Assembly: GCF_012932915.1 (NCBI RefSeq)
Contig: NZ_VCQU01000014.1
Coordinates: 1 to 64,000 of the forward strand
Source of the DNA: Antrihabitans stalactiti
Lineage (GTDB): Bacteria > Actinomycetota > Actinomycetes > Mycobacteriales > Mycobacteriaceae
DNA: 64,000 nt
Reading direction: 5' to 3'
Part shown: piece by piece, positions 17,762 to 25,586 of the stretch
Layout of the letters: each line of letters begins with the position of its first letter
Position numbering within the stretch: position 1 is the stretch's first letter
Notes under the pieces: generated by a model
The model's database searches: none
Seen by the model: only the letters and a program-made list of their open reading frames with translations
What the model was told of the DNA's origin: nothing
Made by a program: the position numbers and the translations under genes

Positions 17762-17865
17762 TCGTGAATTTCGGAGTCAGTTGTTAGCGAATGTTGGAGT
17801 GCTTTTTGGCGTTAAACAAGATCACTTGTTCGTGAATATTGGCGTCGGATGTTCGCGAAGCGGCG
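17762..17865 (+). repeat. Repeated sub-sites at the left IS21 end
   Basis: Two related units start at 17762 (tcgtgaatttcggagtcag) and 17830 (tcgtgaatattggcgtcgg), 68 bases apart. Each continues into TGTT-GCGAA-like sequence. IS21-family ends usually carry several such transposase-binding sites. Confidence 0.55.
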
Positions 17866-17941
17866 AAGGGTTCGTGGCGGTGTGCGCCGACCTGGTCGCG
17901 GGACGTTCAGGGGTGTTCCTTGTTGCGGATGGGGCAGTGTG

Positions 17942-18187
17942 TCAGCGATGAGCTGCGGTCGTGTGGGCCAGTCGGTAGGAGTCGGTGCCGGTCTCGATGA
18001 TGTTGCCGCCGAAAGTCAAGCGGTCGACTATCGCCGCGCAAAGCCGCGGTTCGGTGAACGTCCTGGTCCAGCCGCTGAAGGCATCGTTCGAAGCGATGGC
18101 GACACTCGCCCGTTCCTCACGCTCGGTCAAAACCTGGAACAACAGATCCGCGCCCCTTTTGTCGAGTTCCATGTATCCCAATTCGTC
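17942..18187 (-). pseudogene. istB: istB, 3' part
   Basis: This is the C-terminal portion of the IS21 helper ATPase. It reads from DELGYMELDKRGADLLFQ to a stop, including the FGGNIIETGTDSYRLAH tail typical of IstB. It continues the reading frame that breaks off at 21598, 3.4 kb away. The junction lies exactly at the edge of the inserted RIT element. Confidence 0.85.
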
Positions 18188-18216
18188 GACCTATGCCGAC
18201 ATCGGCATAGGTCGAC
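18185..18216. repeat. Perfect 15-bp-arm palindrome at the RIT insertion edge
   Basis: GTCGACCTATGCCGA, a 2-base centre (CA), then TCGGCATAGGTCGAC. The palindrome contains two opposed CTATGCCGA-type recombinase sites and begins at the flanking istB sequence. The opposite end of the element lacks this extra palindrome. Confidence 0.8.
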
Positions 18217-18275
18217 CTATCCCGACCCTGTGACTATGCCGAGCCCGCGACGACGTGGACGCGAAAATGCTGGCA
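18212..18275 (+). repeat. RIT inverted repeat, left
   Basis: 64 bp matching the reverse complement of 21539-21602 with five mismatches. It includes CTATCCCGAC and ACTATGCCGAG, probable binding sites for the element's recombinases. Confidence 0.88.
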
Positions 18276-18320
18276 TTGGTGGGGATCTGGCGGGCGGGGT
18301 GGCTGCGGGTGTCGGCATAG

Positions 18321-19310
18321 TCAGAGGCTTTCGAGGAAGGCGAGCAGCTTGTCGTCGGGCTGGTAGCGTCCCGGTGTGATCGACGGAGGGGCGGTGGCGT
18401 CGAGCGCGCGTTGCTTGATTGTCATGTCGGCGTGCAGGTAGATCGCGGTGGACCTCAGGTCGGCGTGGCCGAGCCAGAGCGCGATCACAGCGGTGTCGAC
18501 CCCGGCCTGCAGCAGTGACATGGCGCAGCTGTGCCGCAGGATGTGGGGGTGAAGCTCTTCGGGTCGGATAGTCGGGCAGGTGCGTGCCGCGGTGGCGGCG
18601 TGGAGCCGGACGAGGCGTTCAACGGCGTCGGTGCTGAGTTCGCGCCCGCTGCGGGTGGGGAACAACGGTTGGTCGGGCCGCCCGCCGCGTTCTGCGAGCC
18701 ATTCCCTCAGGACCGCCTTGGTGATGGTGGTGAGGGGAACTGCTCGATGTTTGCGTCCTTTGCCGAGACATCGGACTGCGGCTCCATCTCCGAAAGTGAC
18801 GTCGTTGCAGGCGAGTCCGGTCAGCTCGGAAACTCGAAGCCCGGTCTGCACGGCCGTCAGCAGCAGGGCGCGGTCACGGCGGCCTTCCCAACGACTCATG
18901 TCGGGCGCGTCGAGCAGGGCGTCGATCTCGGGTGCGGCGAGAAAGGCGATGAGCTGCTTGTCGAACCGTTTCGCAGGCACGGCCAGGACACGCTGGATCG
19001 ACTCGGCATGCTCGGGGTGGCGCAGCGCGGCGAAGGAGAACAACGACCTGATCGCGGTCAGCCGCAGGTTCCGGGTGCGCGGGCTGTTATGCCGCTGGAG
19101 TTCGAGGTGGTCGAGGAACGCGGTGATCAGGTCCGCATCGAGGTCGGCCCAGTCCAGCGCGGTCGGCGATTTGCCTGTGTGCTGTTGTGCGAACGCGAGC
19201 AGCAGTTTGAGCGAGTCACGGTAGGAGGCGACGGTCCGCGGGCTGGATTGGCGTTGCGTGGTGAGCCGTTCGGTGAAGAACGACTGCAATGTCGCGGCGA
19301 TGGCGGTCAT
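18321..19310 (-). CDS. RIT tyrosine recombinase C
   Basis: This 329-residue recombinase has a SAM-like N-terminal core-binding domain (about 5-110) and a catalytic domain with TGLRVSELTG, HILRHSCAMSLL and LGHADLRSTAIYLH, giving the full R-H-R-H-Y set. The ATG at 19310 overlaps the stop of the preceding recombinase (ATGA). It is the last of the three RIT recombinases and ends 46 bases from the left inverted repeat. Confidence 0.9.
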   Translation of the reverse strand: MTAIAATLQSFFTERLTTQRQSSPRTVASYRDSLKLLLAFAQQHTGKSPTALDWADLDADLITAFLDHLELQRHNSPRTRNLRLTAIRSLFSFAALRHPEHAESIQRVLAVPAKRFDKQLIAFLAAPEIDALLDAPDMSRWEGRRDRALLLTAVQTGLRVSELTGLACNDVTFGDGAAVRCLGKGRKHRAVPLTTITKAVLREWLAERGGRPDQPLFPTRSGRELSTDAVERLVRLHAATAARTCPTIRPEELHPHILRHSCAMSLLQAGVDTAVIALWLGHADLRSTAIYLHADMTIKQRALDATAPPSITPGRYQPDDKLLAFLESL

Positions 19311-20236
19311 CGGGTGCTCGCCTGCCTCGCCGTGTCCAGTCGATGCGCGGCCATGGCCATAAGTTCCGGCGCGGCGGACAGATACCAATACGTCCAGCGC
19401 GGGTCCCGGTGGCCCATATAGGTCGACAGGATCGGCAGCCGAGCGTCGACGTCTTCGCCGGCTCGATACCAGCCCAGCAGGGTCTTCACCGCGAAGGTGT
19501 GTCGCAGGTCGTGAATTCGCGGTGGCCAGGCCGCGTTCGCTCCGATTCCTGCGCTGTCGCAGAGGTTTCGGAACACCGCGTGGATGCACGGGTAGACCAT
19601 CCTGTTGCCTCGGGTCGAGACGAAGAAGCTCACCGTAGTCGGCTTGCGGTGGGTCTCGTCGCGCAGGCGCCCGTAGCTCTGTAGGGCGGCCAGCACGGTC
19701 GGTTGCACCGGTATCAGTCGGGACTTGCCGAACTTCGACTCGCGGATGGTCAGCGCGGCGTCGGTTTCGTCGATGTCACCGCGGTCGAGCCGGATCGCCT
19801 CACCGACCCTGATGCCGGTGGCCGCCAACAGTCCGAGCAGGGTGTGGTGGGTGGCCGAGGCGAACGGGGTCCGCCGCTGTCGCGCGCCGTCCAGTAGTGC
19901 GGCGACGTGCGCATCGTTGAAGATGAACGGCTCGTGGCGACGTCTTCGAGGCGGTGTCAGACCGAACGGCGGGATCTCGGTGCGCGGGTCGAGTCCGCTC
20001 ATGTGTCGGGCGAACCCGCGCGCGATGGTCATCCGATGCGAGGCCACGGTGCCGGTCGGGTCGACCTCGGGTGCGTTGGCCCACTTCAGGGCGGCGACGA
20101 CGGTCACCGTCGGTAGACCGGCGTCGTCGAGGAACGCAACGAAACGCGGCAGCAGCCGGTGGTATTCGGCAAGGTCGTGGCCCAGGCGGTTACGCAGCCG
20201 CAGGTAGTCCGCAGCGGCGTCGGCCAGCGGACTCAT
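19307..20236 (-). CDS. RIT tyrosine recombinase B
   Basis: This 309-residue recombinase is the middle gene of the trio. The catalytic motifs ATGIRVGEAIRL, HDLRHTFAVKTLL and YMGHRDPRWTYWYL are present. It is coupled on both sides by ATGA overlaps, so equimolar production of the three proteins is likely. RIT recombinases are believed to act together on the element ends. Confidence 0.9.
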   Translation of the reverse strand: MSPLADAAADYLRLRNRLGHDLAEYHRLLPRFVAFLDDAGLPTVTVVAALKWANAPEVDPTGTVASHRMTIARGFARHMSGLDPRTEIPPFGLTPPRRRRHEPFIFNDAHVAALLDGARQRRTPFASATHHTLLGLLAATGIRVGEAIRLDRGDIDETDAALTIRESKFGKSRLIPVQPTVLAALQSYGRLRDETHRKPTTVSFFVSTRGNRMVYPCIHAVFRNLCDSAGIGANAAWPPRIHDLRHTFAVKTLLGWYRAGEDVDARLPILSTYMGHRDPRWTYWYLSAAPELMAMAAHRLDTARQASTR

Positions 20237-21432
20237 CGCTGGTCTCCCGGCCAGGGCTGGGCGATCGACCGCAGCGTGGCCAGGTCGACCTTGGCGTAGA
20301 TCGCCGTGGTGGCAAGGTCACGGTGTCGCAGCACCTGCCCGATGTCGATGAGTTTCACTCCCCGACGCAGCATTTCGGTGGCCACCGTGTGGCGCAGTCT
20401 ATGCGCTCCGGCGTGTGGGAGCCCGGCCCGGTCACACGCCCGACGAGTCACATCGTGCACGAGGTCGGGGCGTATGCCCCGCAGCGGCGCTTTGCACGTG
20501 ACGAACACCGACCGCAACGGCGTCGTCGGGCGTGCGTCGGCCAGGTAGGCGGCCAGCGCCGCACCGACGTCGGCCGGCAGCGGCATCCCGTCCTCGCGGG
20601 AGGCTTTGCCGCGCAGAACGAGACGTCCACCACGCCAGTCGATGTCGCCGAGTTCGAGCCGCGCAACCTCGATCGAACGCAACCCCAGACGCGCGAGGAG
20701 CATCAGGATCGCGTAGTCGCGGGCTTGCACCGGATCGGCGCGGTCACAGCTGTCCAGCAGCCGCTGGACATGCCCAGCGGGTAACGCCCGGGGTATTCCG
20801 GTGTCGCGCCAACCCGCGACGGGCGGAACCGTCGTGGTCAACAGTCGCGGTGTCAGTCCGCGCACGAACAGGAACTTCAGCACCGAACGCAGCTCGGCCA
20901 CATGCCCTTTCGCGGCTCCGACGCTGGCCCGATCAGTCTCGCGCAGCAGGAACGACACCACGTCGGCCCCGCCCAACGCCCCGAGCTCCGTCTGCTCGCC
21001 GAGCATGTGCTCCAGCAGGAACCGGCGGGCGAGCTTCTCGTAGCGGATGATCGTCGCCTCCGCCAGCCCGCGCTCGGCGACGAGCCACTGCCGGTAGTCG
21101 ACGAGCATCCGGTCCACCGGCGATACCGAGCGAGCCGAGTCGCCGATCACGCCCTGCTCACGCAGAAACCGCAGCAGCGGCGCGAAACTCTTGACACTGG
21201 CGACTTTTCGCCTGCCGATCGCTACGCGATAGTTGTAGAACTCGGCGACCACCGCCTCCGACAACCCGCTCGGCTGCAGATCGTGTTCCTGCATCCACAG
21301 CCCCAAGGTGTCGACGTCCTTCAACATGTTGCGGATCGTCGACGGCGTATAACCCTGCTCTTCCAAGCACTTTCGGAAACCCGAGACAAACCCACCCATC
21401 CGACCGGGCTTCCTGCGCGGCGTTCCAGACAT
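20233..21432 (-). CDS. RIT tyrosine recombinase A
   Basis: This 399-residue recombinase is the first gene of the trio. The N-terminal SAM-like domain is followed by RLGLRSIEVARL, HRLRHTVATEML and LRHRDLATTAIYAK, so the active site is complete. The ATG at 21432 with gggacggag upstream is preferred; an in-frame start at 21516 would add 28 residues with no better signal. An additional ACTATGCCGAC site lies upstream at 21493-21503, between the gene and the right inverted repeat. Confidence 0.88.
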   Translation of the reverse strand: MSGTPRRKPGRMGGFVSGFRKCLEEQGYTPSTIRNMLKDVDTLGLWMQEHDLQPSGLSEAVVAEFYNYRVAIGRRKVASVKSFAPLLRFLREQGVIGDSARSVSPVDRMLVDYRQWLVAERGLAEATIIRYEKLARRFLLEHMLGEQTELGALGGADVVSFLLRETDRASVGAAKGHVAELRSVLKFLFVRGLTPRLLTTTVPPVAGWRDTGIPRALPAGHVQRLLDSCDRADPVQARDYAILMLLARLGLRSIEVARLELGDIDWRGGRLVLRGKASREDGMPLPADVGAALAAYLADARPTTPLRSVFVTCKAPLRGIRPDLVHDVTRRACDRAGLPHAGAHRLRHTVATEMLRRGVKLIDIGQVLRHRDLATTAIYAKVDLATLRSIAQPWPGDQR

Positions 21433-21538
21433 GACATTCGCTCCGTCCCGGAGCACCCTGCTCCGATACCAGAAGCGTCGACCCGCACAGCAACTATGCC
21501 GACCAATCGACATCACTGGAGCCGGTCAACATGCTCAC

Positions 21539-21602
21539 TGCCAGCGTTTTAGCGTGCACGTCGTCGCGGGCTCGGCATAGTCACGGGGTCGGGATAGGTC
21601 GA
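21539..21602 (-). repeat. RIT inverted repeat, right
   Basis: The reverse complement of this 64-bp stretch matches 18212-18275 with five mismatches. The outer edge abuts the istB fragment, whose codons for Ile-Asp end at 21598. Confidence 0.88.
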
Positions 21603-22146
21603 TCAGTAGACAGTCGACCCGGCCGTAGCGGTTGATGAGCTTGGTGAGTTGCTTGTCGTCGGCGGCCTCGACGAGTTCGTTGACGAGCTTGGTCGCCAGC
21701 GTGTATTTCACGCGGAAGCCCGACATCGCCGCTTCGGTGCCGAGAGCGATCAGCAGGTGACTCTTCCCGGTGCCGGAGTCGCCGATCAGACACAGCGGCA
21801 ACCCTTTGCGGATCCATTCGCATTTGGCGAGGGTGTGGATCGTGGCTGGGTCGATGTTCGGGTTCGCGGCGAAATCGAACTCGCGTAACGACTTCTGTCG
21901 CGGGAAGGCGGCGGCTTTGATCCTGCGGTCGGACTGCCGACGCTTGCGGTCATCACATTCGGCCATCATCAGTTCGGCCAGGAATCCCCGGTAGGACATC
22001 TGGTCGCGGGCGGCTTGGTCGGCCAGCTCGCCGAATTCGCGCCGCATCGTCGGCAGGCGCAGCATCCGGCAGGCTTGGTCGATCGCGGCGTCGGCGGCTT
22101 GCTCGGTCAATCCGTTGCGGCGTGAGGTCGCCGTGGTAGTGGTCAT
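21598..22146 (-). pseudogene. istB: istB, 5' part
   Basis: The N-terminal portion of the IS21 helper ATPase runs from MTTTTATSRRNG through the Walker A motif GDSGTGKSHLL to RVDCLLID, where the RIT element interrupts it. The ATG at 22146 overlaps the istA stop (ATGA). The rest is at 17942-18187. Without the C-terminal half, ATPase assembly is presumably lost. Confidence 0.88.
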
Positions 22147-23810
22147 GGGGTGGGACGTCCTTCCTGGGCGATGGGGCGGAGACGAAGCAGTTGGTCGTAT
22201 TTCGTTACCGACGGTTGCGGGCGACGGTCCGGCGGCAGCCCGGCGATCACCGCCGAGGGATCGGCCAAACGGCGTTGGGTCAGCGACGCCACCGCTGTAG
22301 TGCCGGTTGCCGCAGTGTCGAAATCGGTCAGGTCGACCGCCGGCCGCGAACACTGTTCGACGATGCGGCGTGCTTCCAACGCGACCGCGTCGGCGGTCAA
22401 CGCGCCGGACTTCAGCGCTGCGGTGATGCCGGTGACGACCTGCGCGTGGGGAAGGTGCCGGTGTAGTAGCAACACCTCGATCAACTCGCGAGTGCCGTCA
22501 CGATCGCCGTGGATCTTGCATGCAGCGGCCCACCAGGCGTCGTGGGTGGGTGTGAACTTGCCTGCGGCGCGGGCCTGTTCGAGCGCAGTCGAGCCGGGCA
22601 GGGCACCTGGCTTACGGAGCAGCCCTTCCAAGTAGTGGTCCAGGTCGACCCGTGTTCCACATTTGCCGCTGTAGCGTTCGTGCTCGGCGACGAGGGTCTG
22701 GTTGTCGTAGACCTCGACGGTGTTGGCGTTCAACAAGACTGCGACAGTTCGCCCGATCAACCGGACCGGGACGCTGTACTTGTTGGTCTGCACCGCAATC
22801 ATCGAGTAGCGATCGACGCGGGGGTGTGACCAGCGGCCGGTCTCGAACCGCTCCGACGGCAGCGGTTTCAGCAAGGGCCGTTCGATCGCGAAGTGCTCGC
22901 CGACTGTGTGTGGTCGCGCACCGATGCGCCGGTCGTCGTCAGCGATGTCCCAGCTTTCGATCAGCGCGTTGAGCTCCTCGATGGACGCGACGTCGGGAAC
23001 GGGCACCATGTGGTTGCGCCGGAATCGGCCGATGTCGCCCTCGACGCCGCCCTTCTCATGAGCGCCGTCGATCCCGGGCTGACAGTAGAACGGGTCGACA
23101 CCCCAGGTTTCTCTGAACGCGAGCCAGCGGTCGGCCTCCCGCCGCAGCCGGGAGAATCCGATCACCTGCGCGACAGCGGCTTTCAGGTTGTCGTAACGAA
23201 CCTTTCCGAACGGGACCCCGCCGAGCGTTTCCAGCGCGTGCACGTGGCCCTCGAAGAACGCCTCGAATCCGCCGCTGACGAAGGCGCGATGAATTGCCTT
23301 GCCGCTGAAGCTGAGTCGGAACGCGAACAGGTAGACCGTGGTTGGCGCGCCGCGCAGGTTGATCACGACCTCGCCGAAGTCGACCTCCGCTTCGGCGCCC
23401 GGCCGGTGGGCTTGCGGAATGAACACCTGCGCCGGGCCGCGTCCGGCCTCGACGCGAATCTGCGGTCTCCGCTGGGCGACGTATGCACGCACGGTCGGAT
23501 AAGACACGTCGGTCATGCCGTGCTCGTCGCGGAGCCGATGGTAGATACGGGTGATCGTGTGCTTCTGTTTGCGTGGCGCGTCGAGGTCGTAGCGCAGCAT
23601 CTCATCGATAGCCGGTTTGAACCCGTCGAGCTTCGAGGTCCGTTTCGGGTAGGACTTGCGGGGCTCGGGCCACGCCGAATTCAAGGCGGTCTGCACCGTG
23701 GTCCAGCCGACACGGTGCTTGAGTTGGAGCTGCCGATTGTTCAGCCCGGTGCGGGCGTCGCGGCGAATCGCCGCATACAGTTCGACTTTCGAAACCTTAC
23801 GTGGCGGCAA
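22143..23810 (-). CDS. istA: IS21-family transposase IstA
   Basis: This 555-residue transposase has an N-terminal HTH region and a DDE catalytic core, visible as VDFGEVVINL (first Asp), VRYDNLKAAV (second Asp) and EKGGVEGDIGRFRRN (Glu). The C-terminal beta-rich DNA-binding tail is complete. The gene appears intact, but its partner istB is split by the RIT element, so transposition would need an IstB supplied from elsewhere. Confidence 0.92.
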   Translation of the reverse strand: MPPRKVSKVELYAAIRRDARTGLNNRQLQLKHRVGWTTVQTALNSAWPEPRKSYPKRTSKLDGFKPAIDEMLRYDLDAPRKQKHTITRIYHRLRDEHGMTDVSYPTVRAYVAQRRPQIRVEAGRGPAQVFIPQAHRPGAEAEVDFGEVVINLRGAPTTVYLFAFRLSFSGKAIHRAFVSGGFEAFFEGHVHALETLGGVPFGKVRYDNLKAAVAQVIGFSRLRREADRWLAFRETWGVDPFYCQPGIDGAHEKGGVEGDIGRFRRNHMVPVPDVASIEELNALIESWDIADDDRRIGARPHTVGEHFAIERPLLKPLPSERFETGRWSHPRVDRYSMIAVQTNKYSVPVRLIGRTVAVLLNANTVEVYDNQTLVAEHERYSGKCGTRVDLDHYLEGLLRKPGALPGSTALEQARAAGKFTPTHDAWWAAACKIHGDRDGTRELIEVLLLHRHLPHAQVVTGITAALKSGALTADAVALEARRIVEQCSRPAVDLTDFDTAATGTTAVASLTQRRLADPSAVIAGLPPDRRPQPSVTKYDQLLRLRPIAQEGRPTP

Positions 23811-23972
23811 CTCGGACCCTCCCGGCGCAACGACTCCACTGATGCAAACCCGCCGGCGAATCCCCGCCCCCGGGGCCAGATTCTCGATGCCCGACAGAAG
23901 TGGCCACTGGGGTTGCCTAGCGGCTCGCCCACGCTGGTGTGACCTGTGCCGGGGGGCATCTGCGGCCTTCGA

Positions 23973-25559
23973 TCAGTGTGTTTGGACGGGTCGGCCTTTG
24001 AGGTCCTTGCGGAGGATCTTGCCCGAGACCGATTTGGGGATGGCGTCGATGAAGTCGACGAGACGAATGCGCTTGTGCGGTGCGATTCGGTCGGCGATCC
24101 AGGCGATGAGTTCCTCTGCGCTTGCTTCGGCTCCGTTTTGGAGTACGAGGAAGGCCCGGGGGATTTCGCCGGCCTCCTCGTCGGGGTGTGCCACCACTGC
24201 GGCGTCGGCGATGGCAGGGTGTGTGAGCAGTAGTGCCTCGAGTTCGGCTGGTGGTACCTGGTAGCCCTTGTATTTGATGAGCTCTTTGAGGCGGTCGACG
24301 ACGTATACCTCGTGGCGAGGACCGACTTCGACTATGTCACCGGTGTGCAGCCATCCGTCGGGGGTGATCGTGGCGCGCGTCGCTTCCTCGTTGCCGAGGT
24401 AGCCCTGCATGGCGTTGGGGCCTCGGACGAGCATCTCGCCCGATGCGGTGCGACCGCCGGGCGAGTCGGGGACCTCCTTGCCCGTGTCGACGTCGACGAC
24501 CTTGAACTCGATGTTCGGCAAAGCGATGCCGATGGAGCCGATCGAGATGCTGTCGTCACCGATCGGGGTGGCGTGCGAGATGGGGCTGAGCTCGGTCATC
24601 CCGAACCCTTGGAGCAGTTGAGCGGGGACGCGGGCGAGCAGTGCCGTGCCGAGTGCTTCGTCCATCGGTGCGGCCCCGGTGAGGATCTGCCGCACTGACG
24701 ACAGGTCGTATTGCTCGACGAGCGGATGTTTGGCCAGGGCAACGGCGATCGGAGGCGCGATGTAGAGGTAGGTGACCCGTTGGGTTTGGATGAGGTCGAG
24801 GAAGGCAGGGAGATCCATCTTCGGCAGCGTCACCAGCGTCCCGCGCCGGTACAGGGTCAGGTTCATGATGACGTTCATGCCGTAGATGTGGAAGAACGGC
24901 AGGACGGCCATGACCTTGTCCTCGGCGGCAACGTCGATGGCGACGGCGCTCTGTGCGATGTTGGCGACGAGGTTGCGGTGCGTGAGCATGACGCCTTTGG
25001 CGGCGCCGGTTGTACCCGAGGAGTAGGGCAGGACCGCGAGGGCTGTTGCCGGGTCGACCTTCACCTCCGGTGCGGGGAGGCCCTGGCCCAACAAGTCGGC
25101 CAGGGACGGATGGCCGTCGGTGCCGTCGACGACGATGATCTCCCTGGCCGGGATACCGACCACCTCGGCTGCGGCGAGCGCGCCCGGCAGGAGAAGGGCG
25201 ACGGTGATGTAGGTCTTCGCCTTCGCGTCGGCCAGCTGCTTGGCGATCTCGGCCGGCGAGTAGAGCGAGTTGATCGTCGTCACGGTCGCGCCGGCGCGCA
25301 GGATGCCGAAGAACGCGACGACGAATGCCGGCGAGTTCGGCACCTGCAGCGCGACCACGTCGCCCGCGCTGATGCCGCGCGCGGCGATAGCGCCCGCGAA
25401 AGCATCGGCGCGCGTTCGGAGTTCGCCGTAGGTCAGCTGTGTTGTGCCGTCGGTGACCGCCACTCTGTCGAGGTCGGCCTCGGTGAGGGTGCCGAGAACC
25501 TCGGCGTAAACGTCACCGGTCGGGATCTCGACCGACGGATAGCTGCTCGTGTAAACCAT
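23973..25559 (-). CDS. Class I adenylate-forming acyl-CoA ligase (4-coumarate-CoA ligase-like)
   Basis: This 528-residue AMP-binding enzyme has the P-loop-like motif LPYSSGTTGAAKGVMLTH (about residues 180-197), the motif GFGMTELSP, WLHTGDIVEV and the C-terminal catalytic lysine in PKSVSGKILRKDL. It should activate a carboxylic acid to an acyl-CoA via an acyl-adenylate. The ATG at 25559 lacks a strong ribosome binding site. It is the last gene of a same-strand series TetR - MpaB oxygenase - aldehyde dehydrogenase - ligase, which suggests oxidation of an aldehyde to an acid followed by CoA activation. The acid is not predictable; aryl or fatty acids are both possible. Confidence 0.88.
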   Translation of the reverse strand: MVYTSSYPSVEIPTGDVYAEVLGTLTEADLDRVAVTDGTTQLTYGELRTRADAFAGAIAARGISAGDVVALQVPNSPAFVVAFFGILRAGATVTTINSLYSPAEIAKQLADAKAKTYITVALLLPGALAAAEVVGIPAREIIVVDGTDGHPSLADLLGQGLPAPEVKVDPATALAVLPYSSGTTGAAKGVMLTHRNLVANIAQSAVAIDVAAEDKVMAVLPFFHIYGMNVIMNLTLYRRGTLVTLPKMDLPAFLDLIQTQRVTYLYIAPPIAVALAKHPLVEQYDLSSVRQILTGAAPMDEALGTALLARVPAQLLQGFGMTELSPISHATPIGDDSISIGSIGIALPNIEFKVVDVDTGKEVPDSPGGRTASGEMLVRGPNAMQGYLGNEEATRATITPDGWLHTGDIVEVGPRHEVYVVDRLKELIKYKGYQVPPAELEALLLTHPAIADAAVVAHPDEEAGEIPRAFLVLQNGAEASAEELIAWIADRIAPHKRIRLVDFIDAIPKSVSGKILRKDLKGRPVQTH

Positions 25560-25586
25560 CGCTGATCCAGTTTGCTTTCTGTGTGA

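Larger units (their letters stand above)
18191..21597 (-). mobile_element. Recombinase-in-trio (RIT) element inserted in istB
   Basis: Three consecutive tyrosine recombinase genes overlap by ATGA and are enclosed by 64-bp inverted repeats, which is the defining layout of RIT elements. The termini read CTATGCCGAC on the left and, inverted, CTATCCCGAC on the right, and TCGAC flanks both sides. Removing the 3.4 kb together with one TCGAC restores the istB reading frame LLID-ELGY. Boundaries are therefore seen directly to within a few bases. Confidence 0.88.
17762..23810 (-). mobile_element. IS21-family element (istA-istB), disrupted by a RIT element
   Basis: istA and the first part of istB lie at 21598-23810, and the rest of istB lies at 17942-18187. 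Repeats that look like an IS21 end are at 17762-17865. I could not place the right end beyond istA; it should lie between 23811 and about 23970. The element cannot move on its own because istB is split. Confidence 0.7.

Noticed and set aside
23811-23972. Right end of the IS21 element
   Set aside because: I could not find a convincing inverted copy of the repeats seen at 17762-17865, so no end is annotated.
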